DNA of 44,960 nt, from NCBI GenBank assembly GCA_902628375.1, contig CACOMS010000009.1, forward strand, positions 1-44,960. The letters run 5' to 3'. The DNA comes from an uncultured SAR86 cluster bacterium (GTDB taxonomy: Bacteria > Pseudomonadota > Gammaproteobacteria > Magnimaribacterales > Magnimaribacteraceae). Of this stretch, positions 34,444 to 42,376 are shown piece after piece. Both the position numbers and the translations under genes were made by a program. The notes beneath the pieces were generated by a model that was given only the letters and a program-made list of their open reading frames with translations, made no database searches and was not told the origin of the DNA. The stretch's first letter is position 1. Each line of letters starts with the position of its first letter.

Positions 34444-35889
34444 ATGAATCTTATTAAAAACAATCCAGGATTTATATTAGGTCTCGTAGCCTTTTTAATT
34501 ATTCTATTTCTTCCGGCTTCTGAAGGGTTAAACCCACAAGCTCAAAGAACTCTTGCCCTATTTGTATTAATGGGAACCTGGTGGGCTACAGAAGCCGTAC
34601 CTGTTGCCATAACAGCATTAGTTCCTTTAGCTCTTTTTCCTTTGTTTGGAATATCAAGTATTCAAGAAACGGCTGCTCCTTATGCCAACAAGATCATCTA
34701 TCTCTTTTTAGGCGGGTTCCTTATAGCTACAGCGATTCAGAAATGGAACTTGCATAAGAGAATAGCATTGTTTGTGCTCCAATATGCTGGATCAAGTGGA
34801 AGGACTATGATTTGGGGCTTTATGCTATCTGCAGCTCTTATCAGCATGTGGGTTATGAATACTTCAACTACGATCATGTTGCTTCCTATAGGTTTAGCTG
34901 TAGTGAGTGTTGTTAAAGAAACCGTTAAAGATCTAACTGAGGATGAAGCAGATAATTTTCAGCTAGCCCTTCTTCTTGGAATTGCATATGGCGCAACCAT
35001 AGGTGGAATGTCAACTCTAATAGGAACTGGCCCCAATGGTATCTTAGCTGCCTTTATGGAAGACAATTACAATCTACAAATCAGTTTTTCTGACTGGATG
35101 AAAGTTGGTGTCCCTTTAAGCTTTACGATGCTGCCTTTAAGTTGGATGATTCTTACCAAATTTGTATTTCCAATTTCATTTAAGACTTCTGTTGAAACAA
35201 AAAACTTACTTAATGAAATGAAAGAAGACATAGGTCCATTTCAAGGGGCAGAATTAAAAATATTTATAATTTTCTTTTTAACTGCCATGGGTTGGATGTT
35301 TAGAACTTTATTAGACGATATAAGTTTCCTAAATGGCCTTTCAGATTCTGGAATAGCTATGATTGCTGCTTTAGCGTTATTTCTTGTTCCTAACGGAAAT
35401 AAGGAAAATCCTGGACCTTTACTTGAATGGAAGGATGCAGAACAAAATGTACCTTGGGGTCTTTTAGTATTATTTGGAGGAGGCTTAAGTCTAGCTGCAG
35501 CAGTCCAAAGTACTGGTTTAGCCATCTGGATAGGAAATTTAATTCCTACAGGAATTAGTCTAGTTATTATTGTTGTGATGGTGGTAACTCTTATCCTGTT
35601 TCTTACTGAGCTAACTTCAAATATGGCAACTACTGCAACTTTCTTACCTGTAGTAGCTGCTATTGCTATTCAATCTGACTTTAACCCTTTGCTAGTAACA
35701 GCTGCAGTAGCTCTCTCATCCAGTTGTGCCTTTATGCTACCGGTAGCTACACCACCTAATGCAATAGTATTCGGTTCTGGGTTAATTAGAGTTCCGCAAA
35801 TGGCGAGAGCTGGCTTTTCTCTAAATATTTTGGGAATAATTGTTGTGTCTTTAGTCTCAATCTTTTTAATACCAGCATTCTTGCTCTAA
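34444..35889 (+). CDS. DASS (SLC13) family sodium:dicarboxylate/anion symporter
   Basis: Inner-membrane transporter of the divalent anion:sodium symporter family, 481 residues with about 11-12 hydrophobic segments. The two family signature regions are visible: WVMNTSTTIMLLP (Ser-Asn-Thr-type substrate loop, first repeat) and LTELTSNMATTATFLPV (second repeat), along with GGFLIATAIQKWNLH. Known members import succinate, citrate or sulfate; which one applies here is not clear. Its ATG comes 20 bases after the receptor terminator, and no strong Shine-Dalgarno or promoter is seen, so read-through from the receptor may contribute. Its last 4 bases overlap the convergent gamma-glutamyltransferase gene. 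Confidence 0.9.
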   Translation: MNLIKNNPGFILGLVAFLIILFLPASEGLNPQAQRTLALFVLMGTWWATEAVPVAITALVPLALFPLFGISSIQETAAPYANKIIYLFLGGFLIATAIQKWNLHKRIALFVLQYAGSSGRTMIWGFMLSAALISMWVMNTSTTIMLLPIGLAVVSVVKETVKDLTEDEADNFQLALLLGIAYGATIGGMSTLIGTGPNGILAAFMEDNYNLQISFSDWMKVGVPLSFTMLPLSWMILTKFVFPISFKTSVETKNLLNEMKEDIGPFQGAELKIFIIFFLTAMGWMFRTLLDDISFLNGLSDSGIAMIAALALFLVPNGNKENPGPLLEWKDAEQNVPWGLLVLFGGGLSLAAAVQSTGLAIWIGNLIPTGISLVIIVVMVVTLILFLTELTSNMATTATFLPVVAAIAIQSDFNPLLVTAAVALSSSCAFMLPVATPPNAIVFGSGLIRVPQMARAGFSLNILGIIVVSLVSIFLIPAFLL

Positions 35890-37565
35890 TTGCTTTCGCT
35901 TAATGCACTAGCTCCAGGTCTTCTGGTATCCGGAACTCCATACAAGTTCCCATCTTCAATAAATATAGCTTGTACGCTACCCATTGCTAAATTTGAATCT
36001 TTTATTGTATGACCCAATCTCTTTAATATATTTGTGGTATCTCTACTGAAACCAGTTTCAAGTTCTAATTCTTTGGCATATCTTTGATTTATTCTTGGTG
36101 CGATAAGCGCTTCTGAGTAGCCTAATTTATGATCTATTACATTAGATATAACTTGTGAGATGACATTTGGTATCCTACCTCCTCCTGGAGAGCCTAAAAC
36201 CATAGTTAAATCTCCTTCTTTATTAAATACTAATGTTGGCGTCTGAGTGCTGATCATTCTTTTCCCAGGTTCTAACTTATTAGCTTTTGCTTCTGGTCTT
36301 CTTGAAAAGTTTCTCATTTGGTTATTCAGTAAGAAACCGCCTTTTTCTACGGTAACTCCTGAACCAAAAGAAGACCCTAAAGTGTAGGTATTCGATACAG
36401 CGTTACCATAAGAATCTACTACAGAGTAATGAGTGGTGTCTGGACTCTCATCCATATTGATAAATATTCCATGACTTAAATCTTTATAATCATTAGCTTT
36501 CCTACTATCTATCATCTTAGCTCTCTTTTTTGCATATTCTTTGCTTAAAAGATTTTTTACTGGAACTTCTACATAGTCTGGATCTCCATGATATTTATCT
36601 CTATCAGCCCAGGCTAGCTTCATGCTCTCTGCCATATAATGAATAGACCTAGAAGAATTATGTCCAAATCTCGAAACTGGAAAGCGCTCTAAAATATTGA
36701 GGGTTTGGAGCATTACCAGCCCTCCACTTGCTGCGGGTGGCATAGATACAACTATTGATCCTCTATAGTTGATCATTAAAGGAGTTCTTTCTTTAGCCTG
36801 GTAAGATGCTAAATCTGATTTTCTAATGAAACCTCCATTTTTCTTTGAAGACTCTACTATCCAATCAGCTATCGTTCCTTCATAAAACTCTTTGGCACCT
36901 CCTGTACTTATAAGTCTTAACGTTTTTGCTAAATGAGGTTGCTTAAAAATACTTTTAACTGGAAGAGCTTCGCCATCTATAAAATATTTATTTTTACTTT
37001 CTGAATTCAGTAAAAGTGAAGACTCTCCAAACTTCAAGGCCTGATTTAAATCATAAGTGACCTCAATCCCCTCTTCCGCTAACCTTATAGCAGGTTCCAT
37101 AACTTCTTTTAAACTTAGAGTTCCTCTTTCAGAGTGTGCCTTTAGAAGGCCGGCGACAGAGCCGGGAACTGCTGTTACTTTATGGCCATATCTTATGGTT
37201 TTTCCATTGTTACCTACGACGTCTGAACTTTTAGCTATTGCTGGGGCTGCAGACCTATAGTCGATAGAAGAAATTTCACCTTTATTCTTATCGTAAATCA
37301 ACATGAATCCACCGCCACCTAAATTCCCAGCTCTAGGCAAAGTAACTGCTAGTGCGAAACCAATTGCAGTGGAAGCATCAACAGCATTCCCTCCTTTTTT
37401 GAGTATTTCATAACCAACACGTGTCGCATGAAAATTTTGGGTAACTACCATGAATTCCTTTCCTATTTCAGGATGGATTCTTTCATCGTACCTAAGGATA
37501 GACTCTGCTGAAGATAGTGCCCCTATAAATAGAAGTATTAGAGTATTTATGAGCTTTTTCTTCAT
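35886..37565 (-). CDS. Gamma-glutamyltransferase, lid-loop-less divergent copy
   Basis: Periplasmic Ntn hydrolase made as a precursor that cuts itself before a threonine. It is 559 residues: a signal peptide (KKLINTLILLFIGALSSAE), the large-subunit region with GGNAVDASTAIGFAL and PRAGNLGGGGFMLIY, and the small subunit starting at predicted nucleophile Thr377 in DTTHYSVVD. Compared with its neighbour and E. coli Ggt (by eye), the E. coli Asp433 position is Asn (QMRNFS instead of EMDDFS), the lid loop is about nine residues shorter, the Ser-Ser pair reads Ser-Thr (ISTQTPT), and DYRE reads DYRS. Autoprocessing looks intact, but the preferred substrate may not be a free gamma-glutamyl group. It starts 3 bases after the neighbour's stop and overlaps the DASS gene by 4 bases at its end. 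Confidence 0.87.
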   Translation of the reverse strand: MKKKLINTLILLFIGALSSAESILRYDERIHPEIGKEFMVVTQNFHATRVGYEILKKGGNAVDASTAIGFALAVTLPRAGNLGGGGFMLIYDKNKGEISSIDYRSAAPAIAKSSDVVGNNGKTIRYGHKVTAVPGSVAGLLKAHSERGTLSLKEVMEPAIRLAEEGIEVTYDLNQALKFGESSLLLNSESKNKYFIDGEALPVKSIFKQPHLAKTLRLISTGGAKEFYEGTIADWIVESSKKNGGFIRKSDLASYQAKERTPLMINYRGSIVVSMPPAASGGLVMLQTLNILERFPVSRFGHNSSRSIHYMAESMKLAWADRDKYHGDPDYVEVPVKNLLSKEYAKKRAKMIDSRKANDYKDLSHGIFINMDESPDTTHYSVVDSYGNAVSNTYTLGSSFGSGVTVEKGGFLLNNQMRNFSRRPEAKANKLEPGKRMISTQTPTLVFNKEGDLTMVLGSPGGGRIPNVISQVISNVIDHKLGYSEALIAPRINQRYAKELELETGFSRDTTNILKRLGHTIKDSNLAMGSVQAIFIEDGNLYGVPDTRRPGASALSESN

Positions 37566-37568
37566 CTT

Positions 37569-39308
37569 TTAATCTACAGGTATGGCACCAGAATTGGGCC
37601 TTCTAGTGTCTGCAGTTCCATAATAATAGTCTTCATCTTTGATAATTGCATGAACACTTCCCATCGTTCCTGAAGACCTAATTGCATGACCCTTTTGTTC
37701 TAGTATTTTAAGTGTGTCTGGACTATATCCTTTTTCCATAAATAAAACATCTGGAAGCCACTGATGATGAATTCTTGGGCTATTAACAGCTTCAGCTATA
37801 TTCATATCATGGACCAGAACATTGATAATCACCTGAAGAACGGTAGAAATAATTCTAGATCCACCGGGACTTCCTAAAACCATATAAGGTTCGTTATTCT
37901 TTAAAATTATAGTTGGAGTCATTGAACTAAGAGGTCTTTTTGATGGTTCTATAGCATTGGCTTCAGCACCAATAAGTCCATAAGCATTAGGCACACCAGG
38001 CTTTGATGAGAAATCATCCATTTCATTATTCATCAAAATACCAGTTCCAGGTATGGTAATTCCTGACCCAAATGAAAAATTAAGGGTGTAAGTGTTCGAT
38101 ACTGTATTTCCATTTGAATCCATAACAGAGAAATGAGTTGTGTCTGGACTTTCAAAAGGAATTGGATTTCCCGGTAAGATTTCTTGTGACGGAGTGACTT
38201 TATCTTGTGAAATCTCAGCTAATAGATTTTTGGCATATTTCTTATTAGTTAAGCCTTCTATAGGAACGTCTACAAAATCATTATCTCCTAGATATTTACT
38301 TCTATCCGCATAAGCTCTTTTCATAACCTCAGAAAGCAAATGAATGGAATCTGCTGAACCAAAACCCATTTCCTTGATTGAAGTGTTTTCTAGCATATTA
38401 AGCATTTGAATTATATGGATACCTCCTGAGCTACTTGGAGGCATTGAAACTATTTTGTAATCGTTGAATGAACCTATAACCGGATTTCTAAGAGACACTT
38501 CATAAGAAGATAAATCTTGCATAGAAATGATGCCACCATTCCGATTCATTTCATCTACTATTTTTCTAGCTATATCTCCTTTATAAAAGGCAGATGGACC
38601 TTCATCTCTTATCTTCTTTAAACTCCAAGCTAAATCAGGAAGTCGCATGATTTCCCCAGGAAGATATGCATCTCCTGATTTTTTGTAATACGCCTTTTTA
38701 GTGGCCGAGTTTCTTTGTAATCTAGCTTTATAGCTATTAGTTACAGATGATAGATCATGAGGTACGACAAATCCTTCAGCTAGATCTATAGCAGGTTGAA
38801 TTACTTCCTCCCAAGACATTGATCCATAGTTATCTAGTGCAAATTTCATACCAGCTACGGTTCCAGGAACTCCAGCTGAAAGTAAGGAAAATCTAGCTTT
38901 AGTTTTATCGTAGTTGCCATTGGAGTCTAAAAACATATCTCTAGAAGCACTTAAAGGAGCTCTTTCTCTATAATCTATAGCAACTGTTTTTCCTTCCTGC
39001 TCAAGGTGAATGAGCATAAAGCCTCCTCCTCCTAAATTTCCAGCTCTAGGTAAAACTACAGCTAAAGCAAAAGAAGTTGCTACTGCTGCATCTACTGCAT
39101 TTCCACCTTTAGATAGTATGTCTGCACCAACCCTACTGGCTATCTCTCTTTGACTCACCACCATACCCTTTGATCCTATCACTGGATGAGAGATGGATTT
39201 GTAATCAATAATAGGAGGTTTCTTGTCTGCAATTGCTAGAGTGCTAAGGAACAAAAAACTTAGGATAAGGATTTTCTGAAATATTTTATGCAAAGAGTTA
39301 AGAATCAC
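37569..39308 (-). CDS. ggt: Gamma-glutamyltransferase, canonical copy
   Basis: Periplasmic enzyme cleaving gamma-glutamyl bonds in glutathione and gamma-glutamyl amides. It is 579 residues with a signal peptide (ILILSFLFLSTLAIA), GGNAVDAAVATSFAL, IDYRERAP containing the substrate-binding Arg, and the predicted autoprocessing and nucleophilic Thr390 in DTTHFSVMD (E. coli Thr391). The small subunit carries EMDDFS, the full lid-loop region (GVPNAYGLIGAEANA) and RPLSSMTPT with the oxyanion Ser-Ser pair, then LGSPGGSRI. The start is probably GTG at 39308, inside the end of a 41-codon ORF, which overlaps it by 11 bases; no separate Shine-Dalgarno is visible, so translation is likely coupled. The neighbouring copy downstream is divergent at exactly these substrate residues. 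Confidence 0.92.
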   Translation of the reverse strand: MILNSLHKIFQKILILSFLFLSTLAIADKKPPIIDYKSISHPVIGSKGMVVSQREIASRVGADILSKGGNAVDAAVATSFALAVVLPRAGNLGGGGFMLIHLEQEGKTVAIDYRERAPLSASRDMFLDSNGNYDKTKARFSLLSAGVPGTVAGMKFALDNYGSMSWEEVIQPAIDLAEGFVVPHDLSSVTNSYKARLQRNSATKKAYYKKSGDAYLPGEIMRLPDLAWSLKKIRDEGPSAFYKGDIARKIVDEMNRNGGIISMQDLSSYEVSLRNPVIGSFNDYKIVSMPPSSSGGIHIIQMLNMLENTSIKEMGFGSADSIHLLSEVMKRAYADRSKYLGDNDFVDVPIEGLTNKKYAKNLLAEISQDKVTPSQEILPGNPIPFESPDTTHFSVMDSNGNTVSNTYTLNFSFGSGITIPGTGILMNNEMDDFSSKPGVPNAYGLIGAEANAIEPSKRPLSSMTPTIILKNNEPYMVLGSPGGSRIISTVLQVIINVLVHDMNIAEAVNSPRIHHQWLPDVLFMEKGYSPDTLKILEQKGHAIRSSGTMGSVHAIIKDEDYYYGTADTRRPNSGAIPVD

Positions 39309-39423
39309 TGTTTAATAATTTAATTAATTCATCTTTCCTTTTTTCTAGGTCTTCAATAGCAAACTCATGCTTTTCATCATTAATTGTTAAAACTAATTTT
39401 CCTTCTGTATATTGCCAACGCAT
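39298..39423 (-). CDS. Small 41-residue protein upstream of ggt
   Basis: A short ORF starting with ATG at 39423, preceded by GGGAG (10 bases before), encodes 41 residues beginning MRWQYTEGKLVLTINDEKHE and ending in a Lys/Glu-rich helix-like tail. It has no signal peptide, membrane segment or motif I recognise. Its last 11 bases overlap the GTG start of the gamma-glutamyltransferase gene in another frame, a layout typical of translational coupling. A good ribosome-binding site, a promoter-like sequence upstream and coding-like composition argue for a real gene. It could be a small cytoplasmic protein or a leader peptide that controls entry of ribosomes into ggt. Confidence 0.6.
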   Translation of the reverse strand: MRWQYTEGKLVLTINDEKHEFAIEDLEKRKDELIKLLNSDS

Positions 39424-39449
39424 TTATATTTACTCCCTAGTCCGTAACT

Positions 39450-39478
39450 AATTTATCCCCTTTAATCCCTTATTACAA
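39450..39478 (-). promoter_or_regulatory. Possible promoter of the small ORF and ggt pair
   Basis: Minus-strand TTGTAA (39473-39478) and TAAATT (39450-39455) are 17 bases apart, four of six matches each. It lies between tRNA-Asp and the 41-codon ORF. Weak evidence; read-through from tRNA-Asp is the alternative. Confidence 0.3.
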
Positions 39479-39509
39479 CCAGAAGGAAAGATATTTTGAA
39501 GAGTTAAAG

Positions 39510-39587
39510 TGGCGGACCGGACGAGACTCGAACTCGCGACCTCCGCCGTGACAGGGCGGCGTTCTAACCAAACTGAACTACCGGTCC
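39510..39587 (-). tRNA. tRNA-Asp (GTC)
   Basis: Minus strand: acceptor GGACCGG/CCGGTCC, D-arm GTTCAGTTTGGTTAGAAC, anticodon stem GCCGC/GCGGC-type pairing around loop CTGTCAC (anticodon GTC), T-arm with AGTTCGAGTCT, discriminator G, encoded CCA at 39510-39512. A GTC anticodon is a queuosine target; queH lies 0.75 kb upstream on the same strand. Confidence 0.96.
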
Positions 39588-39602
39588 AAAAGATAGGAAA
39601 GC

Positions 39603-39630
39603 ATTCTAACAGTTGTTATTTATTTTTCAT
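39603..39630 (-). promoter_or_regulatory. Possible promoter of tRNA-Asp
   Basis: Minus-strand TAGAAT (39603-39608) with ATGAAA (39625-39630) 16 bases upstream. The start would lie about 9 bases before the mature tRNA. A TAGAAT also stands before tRNA-His. Confidence 0.4.
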
Positions 39631-39646
39631 TTAATAAATTTATGCT

Positions 39647-40345
39647 TTAACCATTTATATCGATGCGTGGCAATTCCTTCTCTACAACTTTATCGTTTGC
39701 AACATTAGTTAAATAAGAATTTCTTTTCTTAGCAAATGAGACTGAATTGAAGACCTCTTCATTTACGAAATGAAGTGCATTACCTCCCTCTATGCAAAAA
39801 CAATCATTAATATCTTTATTTTCTAGAAAAGATTTAACAGAAGGTCTTCGCTGTGGTTCTTCATCGTAATGAGGACAGCAGTTGCCTTTAATAAAACCCA
39901 TACATTCCATTATCTTTAGTTCTTCTGACCATGAATCTGTAATGCCTTTCTCAAACCAGCAAATGGCTCCTGCACTTACTCCACTCATTACTACTCCATT
40001 TTTATAAGCTTCATGCAAAATCTTATCTAATCCCCAGTCTCTCCAAACGGCCAGCATGCTTTTTGTATTACCTCCTCCTACAAAAATTACATCTTGGTCA
40101 TTAATAAGTTGTTGTAAATCTGGGGTTCTCTTAAAAAAATCTAGATGAGACGGATTGCAGTCTAGTTTAGTAAAAGTAGAGTAGTAATTATTTTTATAGG
40201 CTTCATTATCACCAGTTGCTGTAGGAATAAAGCAAATTCTTGGAGTACTTCTATTAGCCTGCTGAAGGATATAATTTTCTATCACACCTTCTCCGGGATT
40301 CCTTCCAAAGCCCCCTCCTCCTATAGCTATGATTTGTCTATTCAT
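39647..40345 (-). CDS. Peptidase E-like S51 serine peptidase
   Basis: Cytoplasmic class I glutamine-amidotransferase-fold peptidase; S51 members split Asp-X dipeptides (PepE) or handle cyanophycin-derived dipeptides. It is 232 residues: [10 protein letters not shown] at the start, [23 protein letters not shown] (oxyanion region) and the nucleophile Ser124 in [11 protein letters not shown]; a later [13 protein letters not shown] strand carries the conserved Glu-Gly-Gly. The ATG overlaps the queH stop as ATGA, giving a coupled pair. With gamma-glutamyltransferases nearby it may help recover amino acids from small peptides (inference). Confidence 0.88.
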   Translation of the reverse strand: MNRQIIAIGGGGFGRNPGEGVIENYILQQANRSTPRICFIPTATGDNEAYKNNYYSTFTKLDCNPSHLDFFKRTPDLQQLINDQDVIFVGGGNTKSMLAVWRDWGLDKILHEAYKNGVVMSGVSAGAICWFEKGITDSWSEELKIMECMGFIKGNCCPHYDEEPQRRPSVKSFLENKDINDCFCIEGGNALHFVNEEVFNSVSFAKKRNSYLTNVANDKVVEKELPRIDING

Positions 40346-41007
40346 ATGTTATAAAACTTAATTCCCCTCTTTATTCGTGGTCTGTTGTTTTCTTTTCGCC
40401 ATTTATTTGTATCTCTTAAACTATAAACACAACCGCAATATTCCTGTTGATAGAACTCTTCGCGTTTAGATATTTCAATCATTCTTGATGAACCGCCCTT
40501 CTTCCTCCAATTAAAATCCCAATAGGTTACATTTTCATATCTCTCAGCAGCTCTAGCACCGGATTCATTAATCTGGTTCATGTCTTTCCATCTTGAGATT
40601 CCTAATGTTGTTGCATAGACGGCATAGTTATTTTCATTGGCATACAAAGCAGACCTTTCAAATCTCATGTCAAAGCACTTTGTGCATCTTTTTCCTCTTT
40701 CAGGCTCATTTTCTAGACCTTTAACTCTTTCAAACCAATTATCTTTATCGTAATCAACATCTATAAAGCTAAAACCTAATTTTTCACAAAATCTTTTATT
40801 TTCTTCCTTTCTAATTTCATACTCTTCAATTGGATGGATATTAGGGTTATAGAAGTAGACTGTTGTGTCTATATTAGAAGCTGCCACTGCTTCCATTATT
40901 TCTCCAGCGCAAGGAGCACAGCAGCTATGCAATAAAAGCTTTGAGTCTTTAACTGGCATTTCCAATTTTGGTCTCGAAAAGTTTTCAAGTGAGTAATTTC
41001 TATCCAT
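40342..41007 (-). CDS. queH: Epoxyqueuosine reductase QueH
   Basis: Reduces epoxyqueuosine to queuosine at position 34 of tRNAs with GUN anticodons, as a non-homologous substitute for QueG. From the ATG at 41007 it is 221 residues; the frame can be extended two codons to a TTG. The conserved cysteine motifs are all present: HSCCAPC near the N-terminus, RCTKCFDMR in the middle and EYCGCVYS near the C-terminus, which bind an iron-sulfur cluster and a second metal. [15 protein letters not shown] and [11 protein letters not shown] are typical for the family. No Shine-Dalgarno is obvious. It is coupled to the S51 peptidase gene, with tRNA-Asp, one of its own substrates, downstream. Confidence 0.93.
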   Translation of the reverse strand: MDRNYSLENFSRPKLEMPVKDSKLLLHSCCAPCAGEIMEAVAASNIDTTVYFYNPNIHPIEEYEIRKEENKRFCEKLGFSFIDVDYDKDNWFERVKGLENEPERGKRCTKCFDMRFERSALYANENNYAVYATTLGISRWKDMNQINESGARAAERYENVTYWDFNWRKKGGSSRMIEISKREEFYQQEYCGCVYSLRDTNKWRKENNRPRIKRGIKFYNI

Positions 41008-41033
41008 GAACAATAGGTTATAAATCTAATTTA

Positions 41034-41055
41034 AGTATAATTTAGTAATTATACT
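41034..41055. promoter_or_regulatory. Palindromic bidirectional -10 element between queH and a secreted-protein gene
   Basis: A 22-bp dyad with arms AGTATAAT (41034-41041) and ATTATACT (41048-41055) around TTAGTA. Each arm contains a perfect TATAAT in the outward sense: plus strand 41036-41041, minus strand 41048-41053. The divergent genes start at 41070 and 41007. No good -35 is seen on either side. It may be one bidirectional promoter or an operator. Confidence 0.55.
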
Positions 41056-41069
41056 CTAGGAGAAAAGAT

Positions 41070-41504
41070 ATGAACTTCAAAAGCATTTTTATTTTAATAG
41101 CATTTTTATTCGCACTAAATGCTTCAGCAATGCATCATGAAAAATCTTATAAATTTTCTGATTGTGATGGAAAAGTAGCGAATTATTATGTCTCAAAGCT
41201 AATTTCTGGTGGAACTATTGAGGGCTTCTTAGAAGCGATAAAGATGCACCAAGATTATTATTCGTCTAGAGGGTCAGAAGCAAAAGTTGTTCCTTTAATT
41301 CAATATAAGAGATCTGAAACTGATGATGAAGAAATATTTAGAGTGTCTTCTATGGTTATTTACCCTAATTTAAAGGAAAGAACAGACTGGATTAGCAGAG
41401 ATGATTTTACAGAAAAGGACACTGAAGAGTTCTCTGCTTTTATAGATATTTATAATAAAAATACTGAAATAACAGCTAGAAGATTAGTTTGTATTCCAGA
41501 ATGA
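41070..41504 (+). CDS. Small secreted protein of unknown function
   Basis: A 144-residue protein with a clear signal peptide (KSIFILIAFLFALNASA, cut before MHHEKS) and AGGAG ideally placed before the ATG. The mature part begins with a short Met/His-rich stretch, contains two cysteines (CDGKV and the C-terminal RRLVCIPE) that could form one disulfide, and is otherwise rich in Asp, Glu and Lys without a motif I recognise. The mature protein should be periplasmic. It diverges from queH over a symmetric -10 dyad. Nothing nearby suggests its role. Confidence 0.8.
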   Translation: MNFKSIFILIAFLFALNASAMHHEKSYKFSDCDGKVANYYVSKLISGGTIEGFLEAIKMHQDYYSSRGSEAKVVPLIQYKRSETDDEEIFRVSSMVIYPNLKERTDWISRDDFTEKDTEEFSAFIDIYNKNTEITARRLVCIPE

Positions 41505-41569
41505 TTGCTATTGACTAAAATACAATCATAATCATACTGATTTGTTTAATGAACTATTAGATTTTTTAT

Positions 41570-42361
41570 ATGGATTTATCAATAAAAGGTAAAAACGCTA
41601 TTGTCTGTGCTTCAAGTCAAGGTTTGGGCAAGCAGGCTGCAGTAGATTTAGCAAAGGAAGGTGTCAATCTTGCTATATGCTCTAGAAATAAGAATAAGAT
41701 TGAGTTAGTTAAAGATGAAATAGAGAAAATTTCTGATGTAAAGGTAGTAGCCATAAATGCAGATCTAAGTTCAGAAAAAGATATAACTGCTTTATATCAA
41801 GAAGCAAAGAAAGAATTAAATTCCATTGATATATTAGTTAATAATAACGGCGGACCTCCTCCAAGTACTTTTGTAGAACTTACTGACGAAGATTGGCAAA
41901 AAACTTTTAACTCAACAATGATGTCTGCCATAAGACTATCTAAACTCGTATTGCCTGATATGAAAAAGAATAAATGGGGCAGAATCATAAACATTTCTTC
42001 AGTCTCAGTTAAGACGCCTGTAAATGGTTTATTCCTTTCAAATAGCATAAGAATGGGAGTGCTGGGGTGGGCAAAAGCTCTATCTGATGAGGTTGCACCA
42101 CATGGAATAACGGTTAATACGGTTTGTCCTGGGACTACAAAAACAGAAAGAATAGAACAAATACTAAATGCTCAATCAGAATCATCTGGTAAAAATAAAA
42201 CAGAGCTTGAAGAAGCAATGGCCAATAGCATTCCTATGTTAAGAATAGGAGAAGCGAGTGACCTGTCAGCATTGATTACATTTCTAGCTTCGGAAAAAGC
42301 AAGTTATATGACTGGTCTTGCAGTACAAGTTGATGGTGGCAGCGCAAGAACCTTTTATTAA
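41570..42361 (+). CDS. Divergent short-chain dehydrogenase lacking the catalytic Tyr/Lys
   Basis: An SDR-fold protein of 263 residues with an unusual active site. The cofactor motif reads CASSQGLG (13-20) instead of TGASSGIG, and NNAG is NNNGGPPP (91-98). After the catalytic Ser144 (NISSVS) the positions of Tyr and Lys (13 and 17 residues on) are Ser157 and Arg161 in FLSNSIRMG. The rest (VLGWAKALSDEVAPHGITVN, SYMTGLAVQVDGG) is typical SDR. This fits a recognisable SDR branch with SNxxR in place of YxxxK, so it is not a pseudogene: the frame is intact. The reaction is unknown; a cofactor-binding or isomerase-like role is possible. No Shine-Dalgarno stands before the ATG. Confidence 0.85.
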   Translation: MDLSIKGKNAIVCASSQGLGKQAAVDLAKEGVNLAICSRNKNKIELVKDEIEKISDVKVVAINADLSSEKDITALYQEAKKELNSIDILVNNNGGPPPSTFVELTDEDWQKTFNSTMMSAIRLSKLVLPDMKKNKWGRIINISSVSVKTPVNGLFLSNSIRMGVLGWAKALSDEVAPHGITVNTVCPGTTKTERIEQILNAQSESSGKNKTELEEAMANSIPMLRIGEASDLSALITFLASEKASYMTGLAVQVDGGSARTFY

Positions 42362-42376
42362 TCTTTATCTTTGTAA

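Noticed and set aside
41008-41013. TTG start for queH
   Set aside because: An ATG occurs two codons later and nothing favours the TTG; the start choice stays slightly uncertain.
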